Origin: Fulvia fulva
Lineage: Eukaryota; Ascomycota; Dothideomycetes; Mycosphaerellales; Mycosphaerellaceae
Assembly (NCBI RefSeq): GCF_020509005.1
Contig: NC_063014.1
Location: forward strand, 1,116,001 to 1,180,000
DNA: 64,000 nucleotides
Direction: 5' to 3'
A program made the position numbers and the translations under genes. Positions 48,155-60,776 of the stretch are shown here, piece after piece. A model generated the notes under the pieces. The model ran no database searches, was not told where the DNA came from, and worked only from the letters and a program-made list of their open reading frames with translations. Every line of letters begins with the position of its first letter. The stretch's first letter is position 1.

Positions 48155-49287
48155 ACGTGCTTTACTACTAGGCAGACTATACTACCGAGCGGGCCACTTT
48201 TACTAAGAACTATACTACTTCTATAGATACAGCTATATAACCACTATTATAGCGTATATTGTCTTCAAACGAGGCCAAACTGACCTTAGCTGTCTAGGCT
48301 ACGAAACGCGACGCGATAATTACAAATCGACTTACTACAAAGGTATACGACGCGTCTCGAACTATACTAGGGTATCGATTGAATAGACGACCTCTTCGGG
48401 GTGACTACGAGCTCAATTTGAAGAAGCTTATAGAGCTAGAAGAGAGGGTGATACTTGAGTATATACTCGAGCTAGATCTTAGAGGTTTCCCGCTATTAAA
48501 GGCTAGTGTACAAGTAATAGCCGATTTATTACTATAAGAGAAGGGTCTTAAGCCTGCTCGTCTTAATTAGACAGACAGGTTTATTAGGCGGTATCGTAAG
48601 CTAAAGGTTCACATAACACGTAGATACGATCGTTAGCGAGCCCTAATAGAAGATCTAGACGTTATCGAGAGGTAGTTCTTGCTTATACGTAATATAAAGG
48701 AGAAGTATAGCATCCTTAACTAGGACACCTACAACTTCGACGAGACAGGGTTTATAATAGGTGTTATTACGTCTTAGAGCGTCGTTACGGGTTTAGGAAG
48801 GCGTAGTAGAAAGAGGAAGGTCGTTCAATAGGGTAATAGAGAGGGAGTAGAGAGATAGCGTATTAGATAGCTCTTATACAAAGCGAGATTAGTAAGCTAC
48901 GTAAGTCTAACGAGGCCCTTATATAGCGGAAAGCACGAAAGCGTAAGTACATTCAGTCTAGAGGGTCTCTAACCTTCAATAAGGCGTCGTAATTAATACC
49001 TCTAGAGGATACTAGGAGGTAGGAAATGAGTAGAGGGTCGCTAGATAGTGTTTGGCTAGTACTAAGGCTACGATACTATAAGCAATATAGCGAGTCGGGG
49101 TATAACGTACGCACCTATTAAGTAGACTTACTAGATAGCAAAGAATCTGAAGAGGAATTGTCCTCCTAGTAACGATTCTATAGGATGTCGTCGTATTAAG
49201 ATACCGTCGTAATCAAAGTAGAAGTAGTATAGTTCTTAGCAAAAGTAGCCCGCTCAGTAGTATAGCCCGCTCGGTAGTAAAGTACGT
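48155..49287 (+). mobile_element. Short pogo derivative, 1133 bp
   Basis: TA at 48153-48154 and 49288-49289; inverted repeats as in the full copy. Contains the HTH half of the transposase and the 3' untranslated end, but lacks the DDE core, with the same junction as the copies at 827 and 56068. More CA/TG remain than in the copy at 827 (for example NFDETG codons unmutated), so it is younger or less exposed. Confidence 0.88.
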
Positions 49288-49289
49288 TA

Positions 49290-49720
49290 ACTATAGAGTC
49301 TATATTACCGTACTAAGCTTTAAGCGGAGGCTCGATAAATAGGGGCTATCTAAGGTTAATATCCGTATAAAGTTCGATAAACGGTAAGAGTAGTATCTAT
49401 AGAGTAAGATCGAGTATAACTTTTAGTAATGTTCCGTATTAGATAATAAGCGGATAGTTAAGATATTAAAGCGAGATAGATATAAGCTATCGTTAAATTA
49501 GTATCGATATATACGAAAGTTAATAGAACTTATAAGGCGTATACTACCTAAGAACGAGGAAGAGATTAAGTAGACTATCTACAAAGTTCTAGAGGTTATA
49601 ATTACTCCGAATAACTTATAATATATAATAGAGGTTATTGTACTATTATAAACTACTTACCTAGAAAGAATTGTTTTATTAGTAGGTACGTAATTATCTA
49701 TCTATTAAGGCCCTCCTTTC
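49290..49720 (+). pseudogene. Relic of an unidentified basic protein frame
   Basis: One frame from about 49306 to 49640 is coherent once TAG is read as Gln: SFKRRLDKQGLSKVN, KFDKRQEQYLQSKIEYN and ILPKNEEEI follow each other. The KRRLxxWGLSK-like start recalls Clr5-type domains of fungal proteins, but that is only a resemblance. The upstream end is cut by the pogo insertion. Confidence 0.35.
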
Positions 49721-49736
49721 CTAGAATAGTATTATA

Positions 49737-50045
49737 AAGTACTTACTTGTAGCCGCTTATATTAGGCGCTACGAGTAAGTACTTTATACTAAACCCCTAG
49801 GAGCGTATTTATATTAGACCTAGCCTTAATCTCGCGGAGGGAGCCTAGCTATAGTCCTATATAAAGTACTTACTCGGAGTAATACTAGCCGTATTATACG
49901 AGGTACTTACTCGGAGCGATACTAGCTATTATATAAGGTACGACTAACTATAAGTACGAGGATACGGCTACGGGGCTATATCTATAATATACTTACTCGT
50001 AGTACCTATTCTAAGCCGCTATAAGTAAGTACTTTATACTATATA
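49737..50045. repeat. Cluster of imperfect palindromes built on AGTACTTACTCG
   Basis: At 49741-49786 AGTACTTACTTGTAGC and GCTACGAGTAAGTACT are inverted around a short core. At 49868-49925 GTACTTACTCGGAG occurs twice directly. At 49988-50038 the palindrome recurs in the opposite orientation. A related unit is at 12672-12725. Possibly ends of a small inverted-repeat element. Confidence 0.55.
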
Positions 50046-50880
50046 TCCGGCGCGGTCGACGACGAGAATCACCTATACGTAGTGTCGGCTACGAACCTCT
50101 CGTCTTACTACGAGAGAGCTAATTATTCTTACGCTAGAGCGTCGTAGGCGCGACGGGCGCGTAACGTAGGCGAAGCCGCGGCGAATAGAGGACTACTAGT
50201 AAAACGGGTATAAAAACTATCCGACGAGCGTGTACTCGTGTCGGGAGCGAGTCCCTCTTCTTTCTACGTATAAGAAGGGCGCGGAACTATAGCCTATACG
50301 CTCGATAGGACACCTCTAGTATAAGTATAGAATTTTCACCTCCGGAGACCGTAAACCGAGCGGGCTAAGCGACGAATATTAGACGAACGGACTATAGAAC
50401 AACAACTAAGCGGACTATACGACGGCGTCGAGCGGACTACGAAACAATCTAGTATTTACTAGCGGGTAATACGGTAGGTAGGTAGACACGCGACGGAGCC
50501 TATAAGGGCCTATTAAACACCCGGTATAGGAACGAGGGTTTTACCTAAGGCACTACCTATCCCGCTACATAACGTACCTAGTCTAATATAGTAGATTACG
50601 ACGAGGAAAAGACGATAGCCTAAGTAAGGAAAAGACGGCTTTTAGGACGGGGAAAAGACGTATAATATAAGTAGATTAGTTCTATAATCGAGGAGGATCG
50701 AGGGTAGGGTAATAAGGAACTTTATATTAGTTAGTAGGTAGAAACGTAAGGAGTACGCTACCCGGCGTAGTGTGTGCCCCGAGCAAGCCTACGAGGTATA
50801 GACGGCCGCTTTCTAGAGATAGGCTACGGTAACGCGAAGGGCGTCAAAACCTAGGGCGTAGTATATACTAGTAGCGACGG
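50046..50880. other. CpG-rich repeat-mutated spacer, no gene seen
   Basis: TA- and CG-rich, CA-poor sequence. No frame reads as a known domain even with stops converted. I see no inverted or direct repeats that would define an element. Confidence 0.35.
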
Positions 50881-50899
50881 CTAATACTGTCTATATAGC

Positions 50900-52031
50900 C
50901 CGAGAGGACGGATGCGCATGTCGGTCAATAGAGAGCACTAAAGGGCTCAGGCCTATAGAGGTGGATATTGGCTCAAGGAGCAAACAGGGAGGGAGGGCGT
51001 AGAGGGAAGCTTTTGCTCCGGGCTAACCTCTCGAAACGAGGCTACACGGTGGTGCTAGATGAGTAGGAAAGCGCGGTTAAGACTTGTCACCTTATCTCGT
51101 AGCTAGCTTGCTAAATACGATTCCCTCCTTGCCAGAAGGCAGTCAACAAAATCAGGAGCCAGTGCACAAGAAGGCACAGACAAGCAAGACCCAATCCAGC
51201 CCCACAGAAGCAGCAGGACCTGCAGAAGTTCAAAGAACTAACAGAACAGCTGCACCTAGCCCAGCAGGAACAGGACAGAAGGGCTCAAGGGAGAGGATCA
51301 GCAGCCAGCCAAGGGAAGAAGCAACAGTCTCTAGCTAAAAGGATGGCAGGACTCCTCTAGAAGACTGAATGGACAAGAACCCCACAGAGGCCAGGAACCC
51401 TAAAGGCACTCTAACAGTTTGGTAGCCACAACTACCTACTGTACTCAGACCTGACCAGGTCAGAAGCAAGCATAGTAATACAAATCCGCTCTGAACACAT
51501 CGGAGTTAGGGCATACCTGCATTAGAGAAAAGTCCTAGGTATCGAAGACAAGAGTTGCCTATGCGGCTACCTGTCCTAGAATGTCGAACATAGACTTCTG
51601 GTTTGCAAAGAATAGAGTACAGGGAGAGGTGAATAGAGGGCAAGGGCAAGGAACAGAAACTTCTAAGCCATGATCAGCAATAAGGGAGACCTCTAGAGAA
51701 TTATAAGGTGGATCATCCGCCAAAGATTTTGGAGCAGTTCTCTCTTACTAGGGAAACAGAGAGATGGATTGAGGAGAGAAAGAAGGAGGAGGAGAGCAGG
51801 AAGAGGGGGACAACTCTAGGGTTGTAGACAAGGTAGTCAGAGGCTAACCACTATGACACTAGTGCACCCTAATAGAAGGAAAACTGAGAACTCATGGCAA
51901 GGAAGCTATTAGAGAAGGAGAGGAGGTTTTTACCTAGGAACAGGTTTCCTACCTTATACAGTAACATATATAGACATAAACCCGTATAGACCGGAGGGCA
52001 CTATAACGGGTAAATGAATTATCTATCTATA
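50900..52031 (+). mobile_element. 3' part of a third LINE, lightly mutated
   Basis: Plus strand. From about 51150 to 51830 one frame gives a Gln-rich helical stretch (KFKELTEQLHLAQQEQ), then SDLTRSEASIVIQIRSEHIG, VRAYLHQRKVLG and a CLCG...H...C zinc motif, the C-terminal domain of Tad-type LINEs. The endonuclease and RT are missing. An untranslated 3' end and ATCT tail follow to about 52031. CA dinucleotides are common here (line 51421-51480: 7 CA, 7 TA), unlike the surroundings, so it arrived late or escaped mutation. The open frame at 51084-51338 is an alternative frame across the same region. Confidence 0.6.
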
Positions 52032-54297
52032 TAGATGTAGTAAGCCTCTAGTATAATGCTATATTCTGTTTAGCTTTCCGTAATATTACCTCTACGTACT
52101 TCCTCTACCGTAGCGCCGGGTCTACCTATAGTCTAAGGATCCTAAGCTAATTTACCGGATTAGTTATATACCCCTATATCTAGATAGAAGCTTATATATT
52201 ATAGAACCGTAGCCGGCGCGTAAAGTGTATTAGATTATACTTTTCTAGGGCAAACCGAGCCCTATACCTCCTAGCCTAGTCCTTATAGATCTTGTACTTC
52301 TCTTCTAGTAGCCTATAGTTTAGGAGCGTAATTAGGCGGTACGACTTTACCTACGTATAGTCTTCCTTTTACGGCTTACGTAGGGCTACTATCGTCGATT
52401 ATTTAAATACCGTTAGGTAGTATCCGGTCTATAGGTAGGCGTTAAACATTACTACGACTACTAGGGCTAGTTAATCTCTATACTTCTTTAGTAGCTTGTT
52501 TAGGATCCTACGGCCCCGGGGCTTTCTTCGCCGGTAACTTCCTAAGTATAGCGGTAACTTCTCCCTCGTATATATCCTATTAGACCGCGATACTAGGGGC
52601 TAGGGGAGTAGAGCTATTTATATTACTTAGATTAGCCTCGACTAGGAGCGGGAAGAACTTACTAGCTAGTAGACGCGCCTTAGCCTCGGGGTTACTAACC
52701 GGGCTACTAGGCGATTATAGCGCTAGGATAGAGAAGGAGGGGCCCTATATAGGGTCCTATCGGGCCTATTTTGCTAGCTTCTATATCCTCGCTAGCTTGC
52801 CGGCGATTTCTTCTACTATAGCCCTCTAGCCGACTGCTTTCTCCCTCCGTATTATAGCTTTCTTCTATTAGTATACCTCCCTATATATATTCTAGGCCTC
52901 CTCGCTATAGCTGCTCGTCTATACCCGGCGGGCTCTCCTTACTTCTCTTACTACCGTAGTATACTTCAGCTAGTAGAGTACGTAGCCTCCCGTACGCCCT
53001 AGGTTTTGTATCCTTTATATTATTCTCGGCCCTAGGGCGCTTATACCCGACCGCCGCTAGCTAGTTCCGGTATAGACTAGCCTTACGGTCGCCGTAGAAT
53101 CTTAGGGCGACGGTTCTATTTATAATTACCTTGTTTTTTGCTAGCTCCCGCTATAGGTATTCCGCGCTATATAATAGGTAGTACCCCGGATAGTTCGCGT
53201 AGCGCCTCGTAGCCGATATATAGTCCCTAGATATATAGTCTCCTATATAGTTCGAGTAGGCCTACTTGTTTATATACGTATAGGTTTAGTGTCTATACTA
53301 TTAGCATTTGAAGTATTAGAGGATACAAAAGGATAAGGAGTACTTTTCGACTATCTTAAGGCTATATTACTAGATTAGGCCTTGTTTTATAACTAGATCC
53401 GCCGCTTTCGCGTCTTATAGCTATACGATTAGTATCGAGGCCTTCTTACCTTTAGGCCGTTTTCTATAGAGCCAAGTCGCCTTCTAGATTAGAGAGTTAA
53501 GAGTAACCGGGTTGTCCTCTTAGAGAGTACGTAGGTGACCTTAGTTAGTTAGGTCGAACTCTTTAGGCATATCGTAGACTAGGATCGTAAATTACTTTAT
53601 TAAGACCTTCGCTAATACTGTAACCTTAGATACCTAATATAGCTATACCTCTAGGTACCTCCTAGTAGTAGTAGAGCTAGTATAGATCTATAGAGTACCG
53701 TTAGACTATTAGTTTACTATAACTACCCCTAGTTGACTAATTCGCTAGGCGAACTCCTTATTTAATAGCTTCGTAACTTCGGCCTAGTCTTCCTTTACTA
53801 TAATACGGATCGTAACTACGTCGTACGTTAGGCGGGGGCCTAGTATCGATGCCGCGACCGATGCCTAGCTATAGGGGTGTTGATTCCGGATAGCCTTACT
53901 AATCGCCTAGGACGTCGTCCTTATTTCTTATTGCCCTCGGTAATACGATAGTACTAGCGCCGTACGTAGCTAAGTGATTATTACCTATAGAGACCGGTAA
54001 GGGAGCTGATCGTTACTTTCTATACTTTTTACGTCCTCTATAAGTTGCTACTAGTTGTCTTAGAGGAGCTTCGCCTATAGAGCCGTAGGCGTCGGTAGTA
54101 CCGTAGCCTAGGCTACTATTACCTAGGAGTTGCCTAATATAGCTAGGTACCTCCGCGGCGTTTAGAGCTAAAGAAATATAGTAAAGACAACTTTAAGCTA
54201 TCTAAATTAAATAAGGTAGAACTCCCTTAATTCTAGAGGTAGTAGCCTACTTTATAGATCGTTAGAATAGCCTTAATAAGGGCTTTCGAATAGATAC
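52032..54297 (-). mobile_element. LINE relic C (same family as A/B), internally deleted
   Basis: Minus strand, colinear with copy B but with about 510 bp missing at 52320 and about 1.05 kb missing at about 52966, and lacking the last 1.1 kb at the 3' side. It begins at the tail of the plus-strand LINE with shared CTATATAG. Its 5' 550 bp are closer to the 5' end of the LINE at 42247-47970 than to copies A or B. Confidence 0.85.
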
Positions 54298-56065
54298 TTT
54301 ATATACGAACTAATAATCCGCTAGAAGAGTCCCTCCTAAATCTATATATTCGGTTTATAGTAATATTAGTATAACGACGACGTTATATTTACCTAATAGG
54401 AGTAGCGAGAGGCCTATAGCTATATATATACTAAAGACGAAGACCTCTCTATTACCGGTCTCGAAGTTACTACGGTATAGAATAGTATCGAAAAGATTAC
54501 CTATACTAAGATAACCTTAGCTATATCGGTAGCAAAAAAATAATTCGCTATATTACGTCTATAGTACTACTCGACCTAACCTACCGTCTAGACCTACGCT
54601 AGAGCTAGGACTACAGATACGTATTCTATACTCTAGGTAAGATCCGCGCTATAAAGAGAGTCTAGATTAAAGAGAGTATCGTACGCGTTAACCTTAAGTA
54701 TTTCTACGTATTAGGCTTTACTATAGCTAAGCTAAAGGACCTTATTTAGGGTATAGATAAGGAGTAGCCGGGCCTAACTAACTATATTAACCTATATAAA
54801 TCTAGTCCTAGTATAGCTACTAATATAAGGGGTCTCGAGATATTAAAGCTTTAGCTACGTATTATAGACGGCGAGATAGCTATATAGGATATAATTACTA
54901 ACCCTAGTACTAGTACTCGAGACTCTACGTCTATTATTAACGTAAAGGAGTCCTTCTATAACGCTACTAAGTATAAGCTCGCTAATACTAACTAGCTCCG
55001 TAATAGACATATTTAGGAGCTTAAGGACTACGCTACGGAGGTATTCAAAGTCCTTAATAACCCTCTACTATATAAGAAGCGCTACTTGATCGTAATAGTA
55101 GTAATACTAGTCTATAAAGCTCTTAATAACGGATACTAGACGCCGGAGATAGTTCTAAATCGTAGTAGGTTTATCTAGACTAATTAGACCCTAAAGAATA
55201 CTCTCGATTTAAAGAAGTTATCTCTAGACCCTGTTCTATACGAGGAGGTTAAGCTATAGCTTATAGGACCTTAGTAGTCGCTAGGCGAGATATAGGACTT
55301 TATTAGCCTCTACGAAGAAGGCCATAAGCGTAATATAGAAGACGTAAAGGCCTGTAATAAGGCTATAGCTATAAAGAAAGAAACTCGCGACGATACTCTA
55401 GACGAGTTATAATAAGGTTTATAGTACCGTCTTAGTATAAGTATATAGGATAAATTAAGGCGGCTAATATATAGCTATTTCTAACTATATAATTAAGAGT
55501 ATAACACTTATACCGCGATAGACTCTACGTCTATTACTACTATACTTATACTTACTCAATTTCTATACTCTTAGATATACTATAACTACGATAGCGTAGT
55601 CTTTTACTCTCGGCCGGGGGATTTTAATACGGTAGTAAGTACGGTATAGTATAGGTATATACTTCGTAGCTTTAGATAGATACTTATAAGGAATATATAT
55701 ATAATATATCTTAAGACTCTATTAGATTACCGGTCCCTAGACTAGGAAGTCCTAGAATACCTTTCCTTCTCTTAAAGCGGATCTATACTATAACCGGCGA
55801 TACTATACTTTGATATACGCTATCCTATTAGGTCCTTCTTTATTATATAATTCTCCGACTTCTAGAGCTACGTAATTCGTATCTATACTTAATAACTACT
55901 ACTATTAATAGTTACTAGTACGTACTAAGTATCTATAAGGAAGTCGTGATAGTACGTATATATAATAAGGTAAGCTACTTATAGTATAGTATACTTACTA
56001 ACTTATAGCTCTAGTTATAGTAATTATATATAATAAGTAGTATTATAACTAGCGCCTATAAATAC
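54298..56065 (+). pseudogene. Relic of an unidentified gene or element ORF
   Basis: From about 54690 to 55410 one plus-strand frame is coherent when TAG is read as Gln or Trp. Segments in order: LKYFYVLGFTIAKLKDLI, SFYNATKYKLANTN, HIQELKDYATEVFKVLNN, TPEIVLNRSRFIQTN, LSLDPVLYEEVKLQLIGP, ISLYEEGHKRNIEDVKACN. Nearly all stops are TAG. I do not recognise the family. It has no transposon termini that I can find, and ends where the pogo element begins. It could be a RIP-killed duplicate of a host gene or an ORF of an unrecognised element. Confidence 0.5.
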
Positions 56066-56067
56066 TA

Positions 56068-57200
56068 ACGTACTTTACTACCGAGCGGGCTATACTACCG
56101 AGCGGGCCACTTTTAATAAGAACTATACTACTTCTACTTTAATTACGACGGTATCTTAATACGACGACATCCTATAGAATCGTTACTAGGAGGACAATTC
56201 CTCTTTAGATTCTTTGCTATCTAGTAAGTCTACTTAATAGGTACGTACGTTATACCCCGACTCGCTATATCGCTTATAGCGTCGTAGCCTTAGTACTAGC
56301 CGAACAGTATCTAGCGACTCTCTACTTACTTCCTACCTCCTAGTATCCTCTAGAGGTATTAATTACGACGCCTTATTGAAGGTTAGAGACCCTCTAGACT
56401 GAATGTACTTACGCTTTCGTGCTTTCCGCTATATAAGGGCCTCGTTAGACTTACGTAGCTTACTAATCTCGCTTTGTATAAGAGCTATCTAATACGCTAT
56501 CTCTCTACTCCCTCTCTATTACCCTATTGAACGACCTTCCTCTTTCTACTACGCCTTTCTAAACCCGTAACGACGCTCTAAGACGTAATAACACCTATTA
56601 TAAACCCTGTCTCGTCGAAGTTGTAGGTGTCCTAGTTAAGGATGCTATACTTCTCCTTTATATTATGTATAAGCAAGAACTACCTCTCGATAACGTCTAG
56701 ATCTTCTATTAGGGCTCGCTAACGATCGTATCTACGTGTTATGTGAACCTTTAGCTTACGATACCGCCTAATAAACCTGTCTGTCTAATTAAGACTAGTA
56801 GGCTTAAGACCCTTCTCTTATAGTAATAAATCGGCTATTACTCGTACACTAGCCTTTAATAGCGGGAAACCTCTAAGATCTAGCTCGAGTATATACTCAA
56901 GTATCACCCTCTCTTCTAGCTCTATAAGCTTCTTCGAATTAAGCTCGTAGTCACCCCGAGGAGGTCGTCTATTCAATCGATACCCTAGTATAGTTCGAGA
57001 CGCGTCGTATACCTTTGTAGTAAGTCGATTTGTAATTATCGCGTCGCGTTTCGTAGCCTAGACAGCTAAGGTCAGTTTGGCCTCGTTTGAAGACAATATA
57101 CGCTATAATAGTGGTTATATAGCTGTATCTATAGAAGTGGTACAGTTCTTAGTAAAAGTGGCGCGCTTAGTAGTATAGCCCGCTCGGTAGTAAAGCACGT
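56068..57200 (-). mobile_element. Short pogo derivative, 1133 bp, inverted
   Basis: TA at 56066-56067 and 57201-57202. Exactly the length of the copy at 48155-49287, in the opposite orientation, with the same internal deletion. Inverted repeats about 69 bp. Confidence 0.9.
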
Positions 57201-57202
57201 TA

Positions 57203-57870
57203 AGTAGAGTATTCCTTAATATCCTTATTAGATTAGCGGCCGCTATAGCGCTACTATTAGATAGAGAGGGGTATAGATAGGTAAAAATATACTATTAGCG
57301 GTTATAAACCTCTAGGGGTAAGCGTAGTAGTATAAAGCTCTATTAACTAGCCCGGCCTTTAAGGAGGGCGTAAAATATACGCCCGGCTTACTATCTAAGT
57401 TTAGCTAATAGTATACTCTACGATATACTAGTATAGTCTTAAATACAAGTTTACTAATAGGTATAGCTCGATAGGTTACGTATTTCTAGTAACTTAAACT
57501 AGTTATTCCTAAAACTTAAATTTAGCTAATTATAGCGCACTAAGGAGTTCTGAGGGCTAGTAATAGAGCTCTACTCCCTCCTCGCTAACGCTACTACCTA
57601 TACTTAAGTATTTATAAGCTTATACGTTGCTACGGTAGTAGCTAGCGCTCGTCGGTCGTTACGCTTAATAAAGTATATTATTAATAAAGGTAGGGAAATC
57701 TCTTATAACATATATAGTAGCTAAAGTACCATTTTTAATTATATAATATCTAAATATAGCTAGGGTACTTTTCTAGCTAATAAGACTATTAGATTCTTAG
57801 TAGCGTTAAAACATTATAATATACTGTTTATAATAGTTAATTTGTCGTTGTTTTTATATCTCTAGGTGCA
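57203..57870. other. Repeat-mutated spacer before gene island 2
   Basis: TA-rich, CA-poor sequence without a recognisable frame. The change to normal composition is at about 57850-57870. Confidence 0.4.
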
Positions 57871-58629
57871 GGTATTGTTAGAAGCTGCACAAGGATAACA
57901 GGAAGGAAGGCGTTATGATATTCCACGCGAGAAGAACGGTGCACCCATTGCTCTTACCCTTGCTCTTCTGGCGTCACCGTGCAGCACTGCAGCGCAATTG
58001 TAACGACAAGGGTCCTTGAACGTCTCTGGCCGCGCTCGATTGGTTGGCAAAGCACGAGTTGAAGAAAACATCGTGCCATCCACAATCAACGCACCCTGTC
58101 CATACCGCAATACCGTACACATTTCACATTTTGACCCCTTGCGCAGCTGCTTGTGCTTCGAGGGTCCCCTGCGGCAATACTGGCCTCAACACCACCGCGA
58201 AACAGCCCAGTACTGTACCCACGACACGAGCCGGCGTGCGTGCTCACCCTCCACCCGCTAACTTGACGACTTAAGCAACAGTTCACCCTACTGCTGTTCG
58301 CTGTTCGGACCAGCTACAGGCCCGTATATAACTCCACTTGCCACTCGCACTGTCCTGGCCGCCACACCTCACCTTCAGGACCCTTCGTCGAGCCAACACC
58401 TCCCTGCATCGAGCAACAGCAGACACTCACTCGCCGCCAGGTGACTGAGGAGTCCTTGCCAAAGGCATACATCGCCCCGATTTCCCGCGCGCACCCCAAC
58501 ACCGGTCGTGCACGCGTTCCTGGACGGCAGCGCTGTCGTTGTTTGAGTTGGCGATGCGTGATCAGGACTGAACGAAACTTCCATTTCTCCCGACATCTTT
58601 GAGCGGCACTGCCGCCACCGCTGTTCACG
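57871..58629. other. Upstream region of the PAS gene
   Basis: Normal-composition sequence with CT-rich stretches, probably promoter and 5' leader of the PAS gene. Several short overlapping frames, none with a domain. Confidence 0.4.
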
Positions 58630-60353
58630 ATGGAGACGACATTCATCTCGATCCACGGTATGTCTTGCTCTTCGACGCAGTGATGCTCGCAGCTTACCAA
58701 TATGTGACCAGACCTTACCGACAATGCCACCATACTGTACTCTTCAGATTCTGTGGTCGACATCCTGGGCTACACCCCAGATGAGATTGTCAACCGCTCA
58801 GCTTGGGAATTCTTCTCACTAGATGAGCTGCCCTTCGCCAAAGACTTCTACCAGAAGCGCGTAGCCACCGACAAAGCTGCTGTCCTGGGCTACTGCCGTG
58901 TCAAGGATAGCCATGGCAATTACGTTGGCTGCGAGTGCTGTTTCACCATCGTGTACGATGTCATGGTCGTGTGTACCAGTATCTACCGACGAGGACTACA
59001 AGCCGACAGTAAGCTTACCACCAGCATGGTCGATGCCTGTACTGACATCAACCAGAGCGAGCCGCCGAAGCCCCGGTGGTGCGACGCATGTTCTCATCGT
59101 CACCCAAAGATCCACGATACCACATGTTGTCACATCTATCCACCAAGTTCTCCCAAGCATCGAAGAACCAGGATCACGAACCTCGCGCAGCTCTGTTCCT
59201 GAATCGATTCACTCGGACACTGACCATCATGTACGCCACCAGTGGTTTGCAGGATGTCATTGGCATCCCCGCTGAGACGATGCGTGGACGAAGCTTCTAT
59301 TACTGCATCTCCGAGAACTGTTTGCCAGATGCCGTCAAATGCTTGGAGAACGCCAAAGGCAACGACTCAATAGCCTATCTTCGCTTCTGGTTCCGTGACC
59401 CGCGCATTGACGACGATGATCCAGCGGTGACCGAGTCTGAGGACAGCGATGAGGAGATGACCACAGACACGAGTGTGGATGGAGGTGTCAACCTCGGAGG
59501 CGAGCCCACATCACCTGGTGCTGCGATGGACATCGATAGCGACGAGTCCAAATACGGCTCTAGGCATTCGTCGGGGGACTCGACACGCGGACCTGACACA
59601 CACGAGGCCATCTTTGGTGAAGCTAGGCGTGCTGAATCATCGACTTCGTCTCTAGCAGCGTCGCCAGAACGCGGAAGAAACTCGCCGACGAGGGCACAGG
59701 AGGACCACATCGAGCTCGAGGCAGTCATTTCGTGCACATCAGATGGCCTGGTAGTTTGCTTGAGGAAGGCACGACCGATGATTCCACACCCAACGCAACG
59801 TCCAGCGCGTCCCGTCTACGAGCGTGGTCTGTTCGCAGCACCTTGGGCATCAGAGCCAGTCCTGCCACCTCTGGAAACTAGAGGTGCCGCTGGCTTTGGA
59901 TCATCTTTCGCACCCTCGCTTGGGCCACACGGCGCGCGTCGCAGCAGCAATGTGGCCACTGCGCATGGTAACGGCAAAGCTCCCGAGCAGTCCGACTTCA
60001 TGAACGCGATCCGCGAGCAAGCCATTTTCGCCTGGGCGCTGACCGGCATCAATGGTTCACTCGCCGAGTACGGACAAGGTCGACCATCTGGCGAATCGTT
60101 GCCTCACGATGGCCTGCCCGTGTGGGCTAGTGATCCACGCTACGCAAGCGATAGTGATCGTGGCAGCAGTGACTATCGCAGCGGCTCAGACTTACCTGAG
60201 CCGAACAAGATCGATGGCCGCTCAGCAGGACCTCACATCTTCGGCGACCCTGGGCTTGGGAGGAACAGTAACCACAGCAGCCTTGGTGTGGGTAGCGGCA
60301 CCAACAGCGCCAACCATAGCTCCAATGGCACTCCATATACTGGCCCTCGCTGA
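58630..60353 (+). CDS. PAS-domain protein
   Basis: Exons 58630-58657, 58748-59008, 59056-60353; introns of 90 and 47 nt; 528 residues in phase. The first PAS domain (residues about 8-105) starts SVVDILGYTPDEIVNRSAWEF and includes KAAVLGYCRVKDSHGNYVGC and the ECCFTIVYDV strand. A second PAS-like region (about residues 145-215) begins TRTLTIMYATSGLQDVIGIP. An acidic Ser-rich insert interrupts it (EDSDEEMTTDTS), after which ELEAVISCTSDGLVVCLRKA closes the fold. The C-terminal 200 residues are disordered. It lacks the GRNCRFLQ motif of LOV domains, so it is not a flavin photosensor of the white-collar-1 type. This is a signalling or transcription cofactor of the fungal PAS family; exact role unknown. 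Confidence 0.8.
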
Positions 60354-60776
60354 GTGTGACCTGGCTGAGACGGACGGCTCTGTCATGGACTTTGGCATGG
60401 AGTGACCCCGATATCGACACTCACATGCAAACCTGGTCAACCAGGATGTCAAACTTTGCGTTGGTCGCTGATGATGCGGCTATCATCGAGACCTGGACTG
60501 TTTTCAAGGCGTAACGAAAGCGATGATCGCAAGATACCACGGAACCCATGCGTTCGATGAGCATTTTAGCGTGTATGCATTCAAAAGGAGGAATACCACT
60601 CTGGCGAGGCGTTCTGGGATGGCTTATATGGAGTGACTTTGCTAATGAAAGATATGGCTTCTCGATGACCGAGACTGATGCACACCTTTGCTGCACACAC
60701 AATGAGATTATGATGGGAGAAACCGTCAATTTATCCAGAAACCCTTTACCTTCGCTCCTTCCCTGCTCCTTGCCTA
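60354..60776. other. Convergent intergenic region
   Basis: Between the stops of the PAS gene (plus) and the MAPEG gene (minus). Nothing is supported beyond 3' UTR sequence. Confidence 0.4.
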
